64,000 nucleotides of DNA from Candidatus Aalborgiella aggregata (GCA_016705065.1 JADIYY010000003.1:186001-250000), one strand, 5' to 3'. Counted from the first letter of the stretch, positions 41,781 to 50,902 are shown. A program made the numbers and translations. The notes: a model not told the origin generated them from the sequence alone.

Positions 41781-41792
41781 ATATGGTTTTTT

Positions 41793-41842
41793 GGCCTTTA
41801 GCCAGCGTACTTATTGCCTAGTGTGCTATTAAATATATAGCA
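41793..41842 (-). repeat. Dispersed palindromic repeat, intergenic copy
   Basis: GGCCTTTAGCCAGCGTAC, core TTATTGCCTAGTG, stem TGCTAT...ATAGCA. Reverse orientation; between the cytochrome c5 terminator and the next minus-strand gene. Confidence 0.87.
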
Positions 41843-41854
41843 ATTCTGGTGTGT

Positions 41855-42403
41855 CTATGCACTTTTTTGCACAGACTTGGGACTGCGTACATAGCCAAAA
41901 CGGCTAGGCAAATCATGGGTCAACATTTCTTTTGGCACCCACAAGCCTTGCTCCACAGCATCTGCCGCCAAAAGCATGTCTGCAGTATGAACCAAGCCAA
42001 AACCGATGTCAGTGTCCAAATACAAGCGTCCATGTTCATCTATCACACAGCGCTGTATTCTGGCGGCAGCATCGTTGTGAGACACAACCGAAAAGTCAGC
42101 CTGAACACGCCAAATAAACGGTGTGGCCTCTAGCTCTACATAGACCCGCTGCGGCCCGTTTTGAAAATACCAATGACCTGCAGCTGGACTTTGTTTGTTG
42201 TCATCGGTTAAATAATTGCGGTTGATGAAAGCAATGAGCTTGTCATGCTTTAAAAGCGAGCCCTTGGCATTCGCAAATGTGCCTTGTGCTTGCACCTTGT
42301 CGTCTCGCATGTACCAGCTGCCACGCGCGTCCAAACCCAACCAACCGTAACAGTGCGGCACGTTGGGCCATTTGGCCATGGCTTGTTTGACAATATCATC
42401 CAT
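41855..42403 (-). CDS. Conserved protein of unknown function
   Basis: 182 residues, no signal peptide or membrane segment. Opens MDDIVKQAMAKWPNVPHCYGWLGLDARGSWYMRDD and contains HDKLIAFINRNY, WYFQNGPQRVYVELEATPFIWRV and HGRLYLDTDIGFGLVHTADM. I recognise this as a pattern widespread in Burkholderiales and often named as a DUF2946-type family, but the family name is from memory and uncertain. Aromatic-rich and probably beta-structured; function unknown. Single minus-strand gene. Confidence 0.8.
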   Translation of the reverse strand: MDDIVKQAMAKWPNVPHCYGWLGLDARGSWYMRDDKVQAQGTFANAKGSLLKHDKLIAFINRNYLTDDNKQSPAAGHWYFQNGPQRVYVELEATPFIWRVQADFSVVSHNDAAARIQRCVIDEHGRLYLDTDIGFGLVHTADMLLAADAVEQGLWVPKEMLTHDLPSRFGYVRSPKSVQKSA

Positions 42404-42546
42404 TGAAAAAGGCTTTCATTTATGCATATTAATTCTGCTTGTATAGCTTAATGTTTTTGCTAAGTTTAGTTTTGATTTAATTTGTGTTAATGTAATGTCC
42501 TCAAAGCAATTGGCTTGCTATTTTCCACCACCATAAAGGAATGATC

Positions 42547-43146
42547 ATGAAACGTTGGCTACTTATTTTGTCTACTATCGTTACTGCTGTTGCTTTAACG
42601 GGTTGTGGTTACAACCAATTCCAAAGTCTTGACGAAACATCCAATGCCGCTTGGAAAGAAGTTTTGAACCAATATCAACGCCGTGCAGATTTGATTCCCA
42701 ACATTGTCTCCACCGTCAAGGGTGAAGCCAATTTTGAACAAGAAACATTAACCAAAGTGATTGAAGCGCGATCTAAAGCAACCGCCATTCAAGTCTCCCC
42801 TGAAATGTTGAATGACCCAGCTGCGATGAAGAAATTCCAAGCCGCTCAAGGTGAATTGGGCAGCGCGTTGAGCCGTTTGATGGCTGTCAGCGAAGCCTAC
42901 CCTAACTTGAAAGCCAACCAAGGTTTTAGCGATTTGCGTGTGCAATTGGAAGGCACAGAAAACCGCATCACCGTGGCACGTAACCGCTATATCACTACGA
43001 TTAAAGAATACAACGTACTAACTCGCAGTTTCCCAACCAACTTGACTGCCATGCTGTTTGGCTACAAAACCAAAGAGGGCTTTACTGTCGAGAACGAAGC
43101 GGCTATCTCCAAACCACCTGCAGTTGACTTCAACAAAAAGCCTTAA
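42547..43146 (+). CDS. LemA family lipoprotein
   Basis: LemA-family protein of 199 residues, mostly long helices forming a bundle. Start ATG 42547 fits the AAAGGA six bases upstream; an ATG at 42541 lies too close. Signal with lipobox LTGC (MKRWLLILSTIVTAVALTGC), then YNQFQSLDETSNAAWKEVLNQYQRRADLIPNIVSTVKG, the family hallmark. It heads a lemA/TPM/TPM operon; LemA with TPM proteins is a common pairing of unknown function, possibly in envelope stress. Confidence 0.95.
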   Translation: MKRWLLILSTIVTAVALTGCGYNQFQSLDETSNAAWKEVLNQYQRRADLIPNIVSTVKGEANFEQETLTKVIEARSKATAIQVSPEMLNDPAAMKKFQAAQGELGSALSRLMAVSEAYPNLKANQGFSDLRVQLEGTENRITVARNRYITTIKEYNVLTRSFPTNLTAMLFGYKTKEGFTVENEAAISKPPAVDFNKKP

Positions 43147-43184
43147 TTAAGCCTGCATTGACGCGATAGACTGATCATTTGCGC

Positions 43185-44111
43185 ATGAAACGTTTCATCC
43201 AACTGGCTGCAAAGGGCTGGATTGGGCTTTTGCTGGCAGTATGTACACTGCTGCCATCGCTGCTGCCCTTCGCACATGCGCAAGATGTGTTGCCCATACC
43301 CGCCCTCACGGGGCATGTGGTTGACAATACCGGCACTTTAAACCCGACCGACAAAGCCGTTCTGGAAGCCAAGCTCAGCGCGCTGGAAACAGCCAAGGGC
43401 TCACAGGTGGTGGTGCTGATGGTGCCCACGGTACAACCAGAGGACATCAGCAGTTATGCCAACCGCGTGGGTAATGCCTGGAAAATTGGTCGCAAAAACG
43501 TAGGCGATGGTGTGCTGCTGATTGTGGCCAAAGAAGACCGCAAAGTGCGCATCGAAGTTGCCAAAGCATTAGAAGGCGCTATTCCTGATTTGGCCGCTAA
43601 GCGCATCATTTCAGAAACCATCACGCCCAAGTTCAAAACCGGCGACTACGCTGGCGGTTTGTCTGCAGGTGTGGACAAAATTGCTGCCCTTGTGCAAGGT
43701 GAGGCCTTGCCAGAGGTGACTGCCAATGATGGCAGTCTGAATTTAGGTGAGGACATTGGCTGGATGAACATAGCCATCTTTTTGCTGTTTGCATTGCCAA
43801 TCGGCAGCGCGATTGCAAAAGGAATATTTGGCAAGAAATTAGGCTCTTTGGTCACCGGCGGTGCTGTGGGTACTTTGGCATTTGTGGTCACTACCAGTTT
43901 GGTGATTGCTGGTGTAGCCGGCTTCGTGGCTTTGCTGTTTGCATTGTTCTCTGGCGCTTCAACCATGATGAATTCCGGTCGCAGTAGTCGCGGTGGTGGC
44001 TTTGGTGGCGGAGGCGGTTTTGGCGGCGGTGGATTTGGTGGCAGCGGTGGCGGCTGGAGCTCAGGTGGTGGTGGTGATTTCGGTGGCGGAGGCGCTTCGG
44101 GCGACTGGTAA
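43185..44111 (+). CDS. TPM-domain protein, YgcG family, with Gly-rich tail
   Basis: 308-residue protein anchored at the inner membrane with a periplasmic TPM (Psb32/MOLO-1) domain. Signal up to AHAQ; TPM domain: LTGHVVDNTGTLNPTDKAVLEAKLSALETAKGSQVVVLMVPTVQPEDISSYANRVGNAWKIG and KNVGDGVLLIVAKEDRKVRIEVAKALEGAIPD. Two membrane segments around 185-260, then a tail of GGGFGGGGGFGGGGFGGSGG. Start ATG 43185 rather than a TTG just upstream. Four bases separate it from the second TPM gene. Confidence 0.94.
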   Translation: MKRFIQLAAKGWIGLLLAVCTLLPSLLPFAHAQDVLPIPALTGHVVDNTGTLNPTDKAVLEAKLSALETAKGSQVVVLMVPTVQPEDISSYANRVGNAWKIGRKNVGDGVLLIVAKEDRKVRIEVAKALEGAIPDLAAKRIISETITPKFKTGDYAGGLSAGVDKIAALVQGEALPEVTANDGSLNLGEDIGWMNIAIFLLFALPIGSAIAKGIFGKKLGSLVTGGAVGTLAFVVTTSLVIAGVAGFVALLFALFSGASTMMNSGRSSRGGGFGGGGGFGGGGFGGSGGGWSSGGGGDFGGGGASGDW

Positions 44112-44115
44112 CAAA

Positions 44116-44667
44116 ATGGCACATCCCAACTTCTTTAAACGCTTTGTTTCGCTGGTGCGACATCGTTGGATGGACGCATCTGATTGCCGACAAGCTCTGC
44201 CCAGTGACTTGGCCCAACGCCTTATGCAGCGCATCACTGCCAGCGAACAGCGACACAGCGGTGAGGTCCGCATTTGCGTTGAAGCGGGACTTCCTTTCAG
44301 TTATCTGTGGAGGCATGTGTGGCATAAAAAATCCATGCGTGCCATCATGCGGGAGCGCGCTTTGATGATGTTTGGCAAATTGCGCATTTGGGATACCGAA
44401 AGCAACAACGGCGTGCTGATCTACTTGCTGTTGGCCGAACATGACATTGAATTGGTTGCGGACCGTGGCTTGAACCAACACGTACCGCATGAAGAGTGGC
44501 AAAGCATTGTCAAACGCTTAGGCTCTGCTTTGCGCGAAAAGCGTTTTGAAGATGGGCTAACGCAATCTTTGGAAGAAATTTCTGCTTTGTTGGTGCAATA
44601 CCATCCATTGGCTGAAGGCGAAACGCGCCGAAACGAATTGGCCAACACAGTTGTGATACTGGCTTAA
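44116..44667 (+). CDS. Second TPM-domain protein, no signal peptide
   Basis: 183-residue TPM_phosphatase-like protein, cytoplasmic in appearance. Start MAHPNFFKRFVSLVRHRWMDASDCRQALP; TPM core: EVRICVEAGLPFSYLWRHV, RALMMFGKLRIWDTESNNGVLIYLLLAEHDIELVADRGL and HEEWQSIVKRLGSALREKRFEDGLTQSLEEISALL. A longer open frame running back into the YgcG gene is a shadow of the Gly-rich tail. It commonly follows lemA and ygcG genes in Burkholderiales. Its end overlaps the convergent comM gene by 4 bases. Confidence 0.93.
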   Translation: MAHPNFFKRFVSLVRHRWMDASDCRQALPSDLAQRLMQRITASEQRHSGEVRICVEAGLPFSYLWRHVWHKKSMRAIMRERALMMFGKLRIWDTESNNGVLIYLLLAEHDIELVADRGLNQHVPHEEWQSIVKRLGSALREKRFEDGLTQSLEEISALLVQYHPLAEGETRRNELANTVVILA

Positions 44668-46211
44668 TGACCTCGCAGGGCTCTGCGGTATTGCATGGCC
44701 TCTGCCACGTGTGTCACTTGCGTGTGAATTGACCCAGCCAAATCGGCGATGGTTCTGGCTACTTTCAACGTGCGGTGTGTAGCACGTGCAGACCAACCCA
44801 AGCGCGCCGCCGCAACATTGAGAAATTTGCTGGCAGCTTCATCCAACATGACAAATTCATCAATCTCTTGCCCTTGCAAGGCATGATTCGATTTGCGCTG
44901 CCGCGCCAAACTGCGTTCGCGTGCGGCCATGCAGCGGCTGCGAATGTGGGCAGTTGCTTCACCTGCTGGTGCATTGAGCAACTCTTCAGCAGGTAAAGTT
45001 GGCACATCAATGTGTAAATCAATCCTGTCCAACAAGGGGCCGCTAAGTTTGCCCTGGTATTTTGACACTTGATCCGGCGTACAACGGCAAGATCTGGGTG
45101 TGCTGCCTATGACCGCGCCTAAATAGCCACATGGGCACGGGTTCATCGCAGCGACGAGTTGGAAACGTGCCGGAAAATCGGCTCTACGCGCCGCTCGCGA
45201 TATCGTGATTTGCCCCGTCTCCAACGGTTCGCGTAAAGCTTCTAAAGCTGCTCGAGGTAATTCAGGCAATTCGTCTAAAAACAGCACGCCGTTGTGTGCC
45301 AAGGAAATTTCACCCGGCCTTGGTGGCGACCCACCACCCACAAGAGCAACAGCACTGGCTGAGTGATGCGGACTGCGTGTGGGGCGATGGGCCCAGCCTT
45401 CAATCAAAAACCGCCCAGCTAAGGACGCTATCGCTGCACTTTCTAAAGCCTCATTGGTGCTCATGGGAGGTAACAACCCAGCAAAGCGCTGTGCCAGCAT
45501 AGACTTTCCAGAACCTGGCGGGCCTACCAACAAAGCGCTGTGCCCACCTGCGGCGGCAATCTCCAATGCGCGTTTGGCGCCAGCTTGTCCTTTGACATCA
45601 CCAAAATCAAGGTATTTTGATGCTGTTTTGTCAGTATTCATTGTTTGCGCTTGTATCTGACACCATCCATCGTTGGTGTCTAGCGCAGGTTCAGTCACAA
45701 ACTGTCCAACCACGTCCAATAGATGCTTGGCACGGTAGACGATTGCATCTGGGACCAATGCGGCTTCGGCAGCGCTGGATTCTGGAAGCACCATTTTGGG
45801 GCGAATATCCATTTTGCTGAGCGCCAAACTCATAGCCAATGCACCTCGAACGGGCCGTAATTCACCGCCCAGCGACAATTCTCCCGCAAATTCGAAATCT
45901 GCTAACTTTTCAGCATCAATTTGCCCACTAGCTGCCAAAATACCCAGCGCAATTGGCAAATCAAAGCGTCCTGAATCTTTTGGCAAATCTGCAGGAGCCA
46001 GGTTGACTGTGATGCGCTTATTACTTGGGAATTCAAGCCCAGAATTTTGCAAAGCGGAGCGCACGCGTTCTCGGGCTTCTTTTACCTCAATTTCGGCCAG
46101 ACCAACCAAGGTAAAACTGGGTAACCCATTGGCCAAATGCACCTCCACAGTCACCGAAGGCGCTTCTAAGCCCAATACGGCGCGACTTTGCACCATTGCG
46201 AATCCTGACAT
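44664..46211 (-). CDS. comM: ComM/YifB family Mg chelatase-like AAA ATPase
   Basis: Hexameric AAA helicase of the ComM family that aids branch migration of recombined DNA during natural transformation. 515 residues: N-terminal Lon-like domain (MVQSRAVLGLEAPSVTVEVHLANGLPSFTLVGLAEIEVKEARERVRSAL), Walker A LLVGPPGSGKSMLAQRFAG, Walker B NGVLFLDELPE, and a C-terminal lid PCGYLGAVIGSTPRSCRCTPDQVSKYQGKLSGPLLDRIDLHIDVP. GGAG precedes the ATG. Together with pilTU it fits a transformable species. Confidence 0.95.
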   Translation of the reverse strand: MSGFAMVQSRAVLGLEAPSVTVEVHLANGLPSFTLVGLAEIEVKEARERVRSALQNSGLEFPSNKRITVNLAPADLPKDSGRFDLPIALGILAASGQIDAEKLADFEFAGELSLGGELRPVRGALAMSLALSKMDIRPKMVLPESSAAEAALVPDAIVYRAKHLLDVVGQFVTEPALDTNDGWCQIQAQTMNTDKTASKYLDFGDVKGQAGAKRALEIAAAGGHSALLVGPPGSGKSMLAQRFAGLLPPMSTNEALESAAIASLAGRFLIEGWAHRPTRSPHHSASAVALVGGGSPPRPGEISLAHNGVLFLDELPELPRAALEALREPLETGQITISRAARRADFPARFQLVAAMNPCPCGYLGAVIGSTPRSCRCTPDQVSKYQGKLSGPLLDRIDLHIDVPTLPAEELLNAPAGEATAHIRSRCMAARERSLARQRKSNHALQGQEIDEFVMLDEAASKFLNVAAARLGWSARATHRTLKVARTIADLAGSIHTQVTHVAEAMQYRRALRGH

Positions 46212-46364
46212 AAAAACTCCCTATTTTGGTGCGCAACAAAGACAGTTGGCCTTGAATAACGCACAAGCATCTTCTTTTCTGCATCAACTGATTATTTATA
46301 CAACTGTAAATATACACAGTTTTTAGAAATTACCAAGCGTAATTCATCCGAGTGTTGCTAATAC

Positions 46365-46388
46365 GCACACTATTGGAAGCCAATGTGC
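46365..46388. promoter_or_regulatory. Candidate NtrC-type upstream site
   Basis: GCAC (46365) and GTGC (46385-46388) flank ATTGG...CCAAT, a broken inverted repeat centred about 75 bases before the expected sigma-54 start. The match to the NtrC consensus is partial. Confidence 0.35.
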
Positions 46389-46425
46389 CTGCTGCATCCA
46401 TTCAATCATGAATAGATCTTAGTTT

Positions 46426-46440
46426 TGGCACACTTCATGC
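46426..46440 (+). promoter_or_regulatory. Sigma-54 promoter of the torF-like/glnK/amtB operon
   Basis: TGGCAC (46426-46431), 5 bases, ATGC (46437-46440). GG and GC are exactly 10 bases apart as sigma-54 requires. Start expected near 46451, 41 bases before the porin ATG. Fits nitrogen-limited activation by NtrC. Confidence 0.75.
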
Positions 46441-46491
46441 TTTATATGCTCCGTACGCATTTTTCTTTAACTTTTTTTAATGGAGCTAACT

Positions 46492-47256
46492 ATGACATTT
46501 TTTGCAAAACCAATTCTCTTGACTTCTATCTTGGCAGCTTTGGCTGGTACCTCAGCCGTTGCGCAAACAGCCGCACCCGCTGCAGCTGCAGCTGCACCCG
46601 CCAGCACTTTGAGCTACAACGTTGGCGTGGTGACAGACTACCGTTACCGTGGCATTTCACAATCTCGCTTGCAACCAGCCGTGCAAGGTGGCGTTGATTT
46701 CGCTCACAGCAGTGGTGCGTACGTTGGTGCTTGGGCTTCAACCATCAAATGGGTGAAAGACGCTGGCGGTGATTCAGATGTTGAGCTCGATATTTATGGT
46801 GGCTACAAAGGATCTGCTGGCGCCGTCAGTTATGACGTGGGTGTTTTGACCTATGTTTACCCAAGCAACGCTTTGTCAACATCTGCAAACACAACTGAAA
46901 TCTATGCAGCTGGGACTGTAGGACCAGCCACATTGAAATACTCACACTCATTGACCAACACTTTTGGTTTTGCAAACAGCAAAAACAGCGGTTATTTGGA
47001 TTTGAGCGCGACATTTGATTTGGGTAATGGTTTTAGCTTGGTTCCTCATATCGGACATCAACGCATTGCTGGTACTGGCAACGGTATTTATTCTTATACC
47101 GATTATTCAGTCACTTTGGCGAAAGACTTTGGCAACGGTTTGGCAGTTACTGCCGCTGTTGTCGGAACTGACGCTGATAAAGACAGCTACTACACACCAG
47201 CAGGTAAATTCACCGGCAAAGCAGGTGTGGTTGTCGGTCTGAAATACAGCTTCTAA
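46492..47256 (+). CDS. TorF-family putative outer membrane porin
   Basis: Outer membrane beta-barrel protein of the TorF/Gcw_chp family (TIGR02001 type), 254 residues. Start ATG 46492, six bases after GGAG. Signal MTFFAKPILLTSILAALAGTSAVA; mature start after an Ala-rich linker is STLSYNVGVVTDYRYRGISQSRLQPAVQGGVDF, the family signature. Ends VVVGLKYSF with the barrel-type terminal Phe. It heads the operon with glnK and amtB under the sigma-54 promoter, so it may ease entry of a nitrogen compound through the outer membrane. That role is inferred from context. Confidence 0.93.
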   Translation: MTFFAKPILLTSILAALAGTSAVAQTAAPAAAAAAPASTLSYNVGVVTDYRYRGISQSRLQPAVQGGVDFAHSSGAYVGAWASTIKWVKDAGGDSDVELDIYGGYKGSAGAVSYDVGVLTYVYPSNALSTSANTTEIYAAGTVGPATLKYSHSLTNTFGFANSKNSGYLDLSATFDLGNGFSLVPHIGHQRIAGTGNGIYSYTDYSVTLAKDFGNGLAVTAAVVGTDADKDSYYTPAGKFTGKAGVVVGLKYSF

Positions 47257-47283
47257 AGTCTGTAAAACTACAAAGGATTCAAT

Positions 47284-47622
47284 ATGAAAATAGTCACTGC
47301 CATTATCAAACCCTTTAAATTGGATGAAGTTCGTGAAGCACTTTCAGCCATCGGCGTTCAAGGCATCACCGTGACCGAAGTCAAGGGCTTTGGCCGTCAA
47401 AAAGGGCACACCGAGCTGTATCGTGGTGCAGAGTATGTGGTTGATTTTTTACCGAAAGTCAAAATCGAAGCTGCTGTCAGTGCTGCCATCGTTGACCAAG
47501 TCATCGAAGCCATCGAAGGTGCAGCACGCACAGGCAAGATTGGCGACGGTAAGATTTTTGTCTACAACTTAGAGCAAGTCGTTCGCATTCGCACGGGTGA
47601 GACTGGCAAAGAAGCCCTCTAA
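47284..47622 (+). CDS. glnK: Nitrogen regulatory P-II protein GlnK
   Basis: 112-residue P-II signal protein that senses 2-oxoglutarate and ATP/ADP and blocks AmtB when nitrogen is plentiful. Trimer fold with T-loop GRQKGHTELYRGAEYVVDFLPKVKIE; the uridylylation site Y51 is present. C-terminal signature GKIFVYNLEQVVRIRTGETG. It is 27 bases after the porin gene and 34 before amtB. Confidence 0.97.
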   Translation: MKIVTAIIKPFKLDEVREALSAIGVQGITVTEVKGFGRQKGHTELYRGAEYVVDFLPKVKIEAAVSAAIVDQVIEAIEGAARTGKIGDGKIFVYNLEQVVRIRTGETGKEAL

Positions 47623-47656
47623 GGCCAACCTACCAAGATATTTACAGAAAGTTCAT

Positions 47657-49201
47657 ATGAAAAAAAATCTACTTCTTTCCCTCACCTTGGGTGTAGGCTT
47701 GTGGCTGGCAGGTAACTTTGCAATCGCCCAAACTACGCCCGCTACACCTGCAGCTGCACCCGCTGCAGTCACTGCAACTGCTGAAGCTGCCAAACCAGCT
47801 GATGCGGCTGCACCTGCTACGGCCGCCGTTGCCGCACCTGCAGCTGCAGCAGCAACTGCTGAGCCGGCCGCAGCTCCTGCCGCTGCTCCCACACCTAACA
47901 AAGGTGATACCGCTTGGATGACAATCGCAACGGCTTTGGTCATCTTCATGACGATTCCAGGCTTGGCGCTTTTCTACGGCGGCTTGGTGCGCAGCAAGAA
48001 CATGCTCTCTGTTCTGATGCAAGTCTTTGTTGTCAGCGCACTGATTTATGTCTTGTGGGCTGTATACGGTTACACACTGGCATTTGGTGGTGATGGCACT
48101 TTCTTTGGAACGTTTGACAAGCTGTTTCTCAAAGGCGTCACACCTGATTCAGTAGCGGCCACTTTCTCCAAAGGCGTCGTCATTCCTGAGCTGAGCTTCA
48201 TTGCCTTCCAAGCAACATTTGCTGCCATCACATGTGCACTGATTGTGGGCGCCTTTGCTGAGCGTATCAAGTTCTCTGCTGTTCTGGCATTCTCCGTACT
48301 GTGGTTCACTTTCAGCTATTTGCCAATCGCTCACATGGTTTGGTACTGGGCAGGTCCAGATGCCATAACCGATGCCGCTTCTCTCGATAAAGTGGTGGCT
48401 GGCGCGGGTTACTTGTGGGGCAAAGGTGCGTTAGATTTTGCAGGCGGCACCGTGGTACACATCAACGCCGCTGTGGCTGGCTTGGTGGGTGCTTATGTGG
48501 TTGGCAAGCGCATTGGCTACGGTAAAGAAGCCATGACACCGCACAGCTTAACATTGACCATGGTGGGCGCTTCGATGTTGTGGTTTGGTTGGTTCGGTTT
48601 CAATGCTGGATCAAACCTTGAAGCCAATGGCCTGACTGCCTTGGCATTCATCAACACCTTGGTGGCAACAGCTGCGGCAACTTTGGCTTGGATTGCTGGT
48701 GAAGCCTTGATGAAAGGTAAAGCTTCCATGTTGGGCGCTGCATCGGGTGCTGTATCAGGTTTGGTTGCCATCACACCAGCTTGCGGTTTTGTAGGACCCA
48801 TGGGTGCCATCGCCATCGGTGTGATTGCTGGTTTCTTGTGTCTATGGGGCGTGAATGGCCTCAAGAAAATGCTGGGCGCAGACGATTCACTTGACGTGTT
48901 TGGCGTTCACGGCGTGGGTGGTATTGTGGGTGCTTTGCTCACCGGCGTATTTGCATCACCATCGCTGGGCGGTACAGGTATTTATGACTACGTTGCCAAT
49001 AAAGTGGGCGAAGGCTATAGCATCGGTGGCCAAGTTTGGATTCAATTGCAAGCCGTAGGGGTCACCATCGTATGGTCAGCAGTTGTTGCCTTCATCGCTT
49101 TCAAACTGGTTGACATGATCATTGGCTTGCGTGTTCCAGAAGAAGAAGAACGCGAAGGCTTGGATATCACATCACACGGCGAAACAGCGTACAGCCGTTA
49201 A
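47657..49201 (+). CDS. amtB: Ammonium transporter AmtB with long Ala/Pro-rich extension
   Basis: Ammonium channel, 514 residues. Signal MKKNLLLSLTLGVGLWLAGNFAIA, then about 60 residues almost only Ala, Pro, Thr and Glu before the channel begins at NKGDTAWMTIATALVIFMTIPGLALFYGGLVRSKN. The twin histidines of the pore are in AHMVWYWAG and DVFGVHGVGGIVGAL. C-terminal helix ends RVPEEEEREGLDITSHGETAYSR, the GlnK-contact tail. The extension makes the periplasmic N-terminus longer than in E. coli AmtB. Ends at the terminator at 49253. Confidence 0.97.
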   Translation: MKKNLLLSLTLGVGLWLAGNFAIAQTTPATPAAAPAAVTATAEAAKPADAAAPATAAVAAPAAAAATAEPAAAPAAAPTPNKGDTAWMTIATALVIFMTIPGLALFYGGLVRSKNMLSVLMQVFVVSALIYVLWAVYGYTLAFGGDGTFFGTFDKLFLKGVTPDSVAATFSKGVVIPELSFIAFQATFAAITCALIVGAFAERIKFSAVLAFSVLWFTFSYLPIAHMVWYWAGPDAITDAASLDKVVAGAGYLWGKGALDFAGGTVVHINAAVAGLVGAYVVGKRIGYGKEAMTPHSLTLTMVGASMLWFGWFGFNAGSNLEANGLTALAFINTLVATAAATLAWIAGEALMKGKASMLGAASGAVSGLVAITPACGFVGPMGAIAIGVIAGFLCLWGVNGLKKMLGADDSLDVFGVHGVGGIVGALLTGVFASPSLGGTGIYDYVANKVGEGYSIGGQVWIQLQAVGVTIVWSAVVAFIAFKLVDMIIGLRVPEEEEREGLDITSHGETAYSR

Positions 49202-49252
49202 TCAAGTACAGATTGGACACTTGAAACTATTTCGACAGTTTCCTTAAACTTC

Positions 49253-49281
49253 AAGGCCCACAGCAATGTGGGCCTTTTTTT
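49253..49281 (+). terminator. Rho-independent terminator of the glnK-amtB operon
   Basis: AAGGCCCA (49253-49260) pairs with TGGGCCTT (49269-49276), 8-base loop, then seven T. Confidence 0.88.
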
Positions 49282-49318
49282 ATGTGCTCGATATAAGCAA
49301 TGCAAGCACGTTAAAAAA

Positions 49319-50716
49319 TCACATCAAGCGTGCTCTGACACTCTTGCCTTTCACACGGCCGTTGTTAAGTTTATGCATGGCTTCCTTTGCAAGGTCACGC
49401 TGCACCGCTACGAAGGTTGAAAATTCTGTCACGTTGATTTTGCCGATTTGCTCGCGTGTAAATGCAGGGCCGCCTTCATCATTTGTCAAAGCTCCCAACA
49501 CATCGCCAGGGCGAATCTTTTCTTTGCGGCCGCCCAGTATGTGCACCGTCGCCATGGGTGGCAACAATCGCTCTTTGCTTTTAGGTGTCAATTCTTCCAC
49601 TTTGTGCCAGACTGATTCACGGTGTTGGTATTGCTCAATCTTGCCAACAAAACCCATTTCGTCCATGCTGGCCAAATTCAAAGCCAAACCCGTTTCACCG
49701 GCACGCCCTGTGCGGCCAATGCGGTGAATGTGAATTTCGGCATCGGGTGTGACGTCCACATTAATGACTGCTTCCAGCTGATCAATGTCCAATCCACGCG
49801 ACGCCACATCGGTCGCCACCAGCACCGAACAACTGCGGTTCGCAAACTGCACCAGCACTTGGTCGCGTTCACGTTGCTCCAAATCGCCGTACAAAGCCAA
49901 TGCGCTGAAGCCCTGCGCTTGCAGCAAGGTAACCAGTTCACGGCATTGGTTTTTGGTGTTGCAAAAGGCCAGTGTGCTGACGGGACGAAAATGATTCAAC
50001 AGCAATGCCACTGTTGGCAACCGGCTTTCACGCGTCACTTGGTAAAAGCGTTGCTCTATTAAATTTTCGGCATGCTGCGATTCAACTTTGATGGTTTGTG
50101 GGTCGCGCATGAATTGCTTGGCAATATTGGCTATGCCTTCAGGGTAAGTGGCAGAAAACAGTAAGGTTTGCCGCTCTTTGGGGCATTGCTTTGTCACTGT
50201 GGCAATGTCGTCCAAAAATCCCATGTCCAACATGCGGTCGGCTTCGTCCAGCACCAAAGTGTTGAGCGCTTCCAGTGATAAAAATTGCCTCTCCAAATGG
50301 TCCATCACCCGCCCTGGCGTGCCCACCACAATGTGCGCCCCATGCTCTAGTGAAGCACGCTGCCCGCGCAATGGCACGCCACCGCACAGCGTCACTATTT
50401 TGATGTTCTCTTCCGCACGCGCCAATCGGCGCAGCTCCATCGTCACCTGGTCTGCCAGCTCGCGCGTCGGGCACAGCACCAAAGCCTGCACCGCAAAGCG
50501 CCGCGGATTCAAATTCGCCAACAGCGCCAAAGCAAACGCCGCCGTCTTGCCACTGCCCGTCTTGGCCTGCGCAATCAAGTCCTTACCCAACAGCGCTACA
50601 GGCAAACTAGCAGCCTGAATCGCCGTCATCTCGGTATAACCCAGCTTGTCCAAATTCGCCAAAGTGGCGGGGGCAAGAGGCAAGGTGTTGAAGTTTTTTG
50701 ATGGTATCGTTGTCAT
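49319..50716 (-). CDS. dbpA: ATP-dependent RNA helicase DbpA
   Basis: DEAD-box helicase that acts on 23S rRNA in large subunit assembly, 465 residues. Motifs in order: Q motif region GYTEMTAIQAASLPVALLGKD, Walker A AKTGSGKTAAF, PTRELADQV, GTPGRVMDHL, DEAD (LDEADRMLDMG), SAT, VATDVASRGLDI, HRIGRTGRAG. The C-terminal 75 residues form the RRM that binds hairpin 92: TVHILGGRKEKIRPGDVLGAL. Transcribed alone. Confidence 0.96.
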   Translation of the reverse strand: MTTIPSKNFNTLPLAPATLANLDKLGYTEMTAIQAASLPVALLGKDLIAQAKTGSGKTAAFALALLANLNPRRFAVQALVLCPTRELADQVTMELRRLARAEENIKIVTLCGGVPLRGQRASLEHGAHIVVGTPGRVMDHLERQFLSLEALNTLVLDEADRMLDMGFLDDIATVTKQCPKERQTLLFSATYPEGIANIAKQFMRDPQTIKVESQHAENLIEQRFYQVTRESRLPTVALLLNHFRPVSTLAFCNTKNQCRELVTLLQAQGFSALALYGDLEQRERDQVLVQFANRSCSVLVATDVASRGLDIDQLEAVINVDVTPDAEIHIHRIGRTGRAGETGLALNLASMDEMGFVGKIEQYQHRESVWHKVEELTPKSKERLLPPMATVHILGGRKEKIRPGDVLGALTNDEGGPAFTREQIGKINVTEFSTFVAVQRDLAKEAMHKLNNGRVKGKSVRARLM

Positions 50717-50800
50717 GCTGACATTATCCTAAGTAAACTGCGTCTGCGATAAGCTAACATCACAGCAAATTGGGGTTATTTGATTTTTATATATAAAATA

Positions 50801-50850
50801 GACCTGTATGCGACGTATTCATTGCCTAGTTTGCTATTAAATACATAGCA
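50801..50850 (-). repeat. Dispersed palindromic repeat, intergenic copy
   Basis: CGACGTATTCATTGCCTAG core and stem TGCTAT...ATAGCA; reverse orientation, between dbpA and the GDT1-type gene. The left end has drifted more than in other copies. Confidence 0.8.
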
Positions 50851-50902
50851 ATTTTGTCCGCCACGTTGCCAGTACACTAAAACCTTCTCATTGCAATCAT
50901 TT

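Noticed and set aside
43993..44115. Longer start for the second TPM protein
   Set aside because: The extra part is an out-of-frame reading of the Gly-rich tail of the preceding gene.
50717..50902. Possible Mn-sensing yybP-ykoY riboswitch before the GDT1-type gene
   Set aside because: The conserved paired and loop bases were not found; most of the gap is the dispersed repeat.
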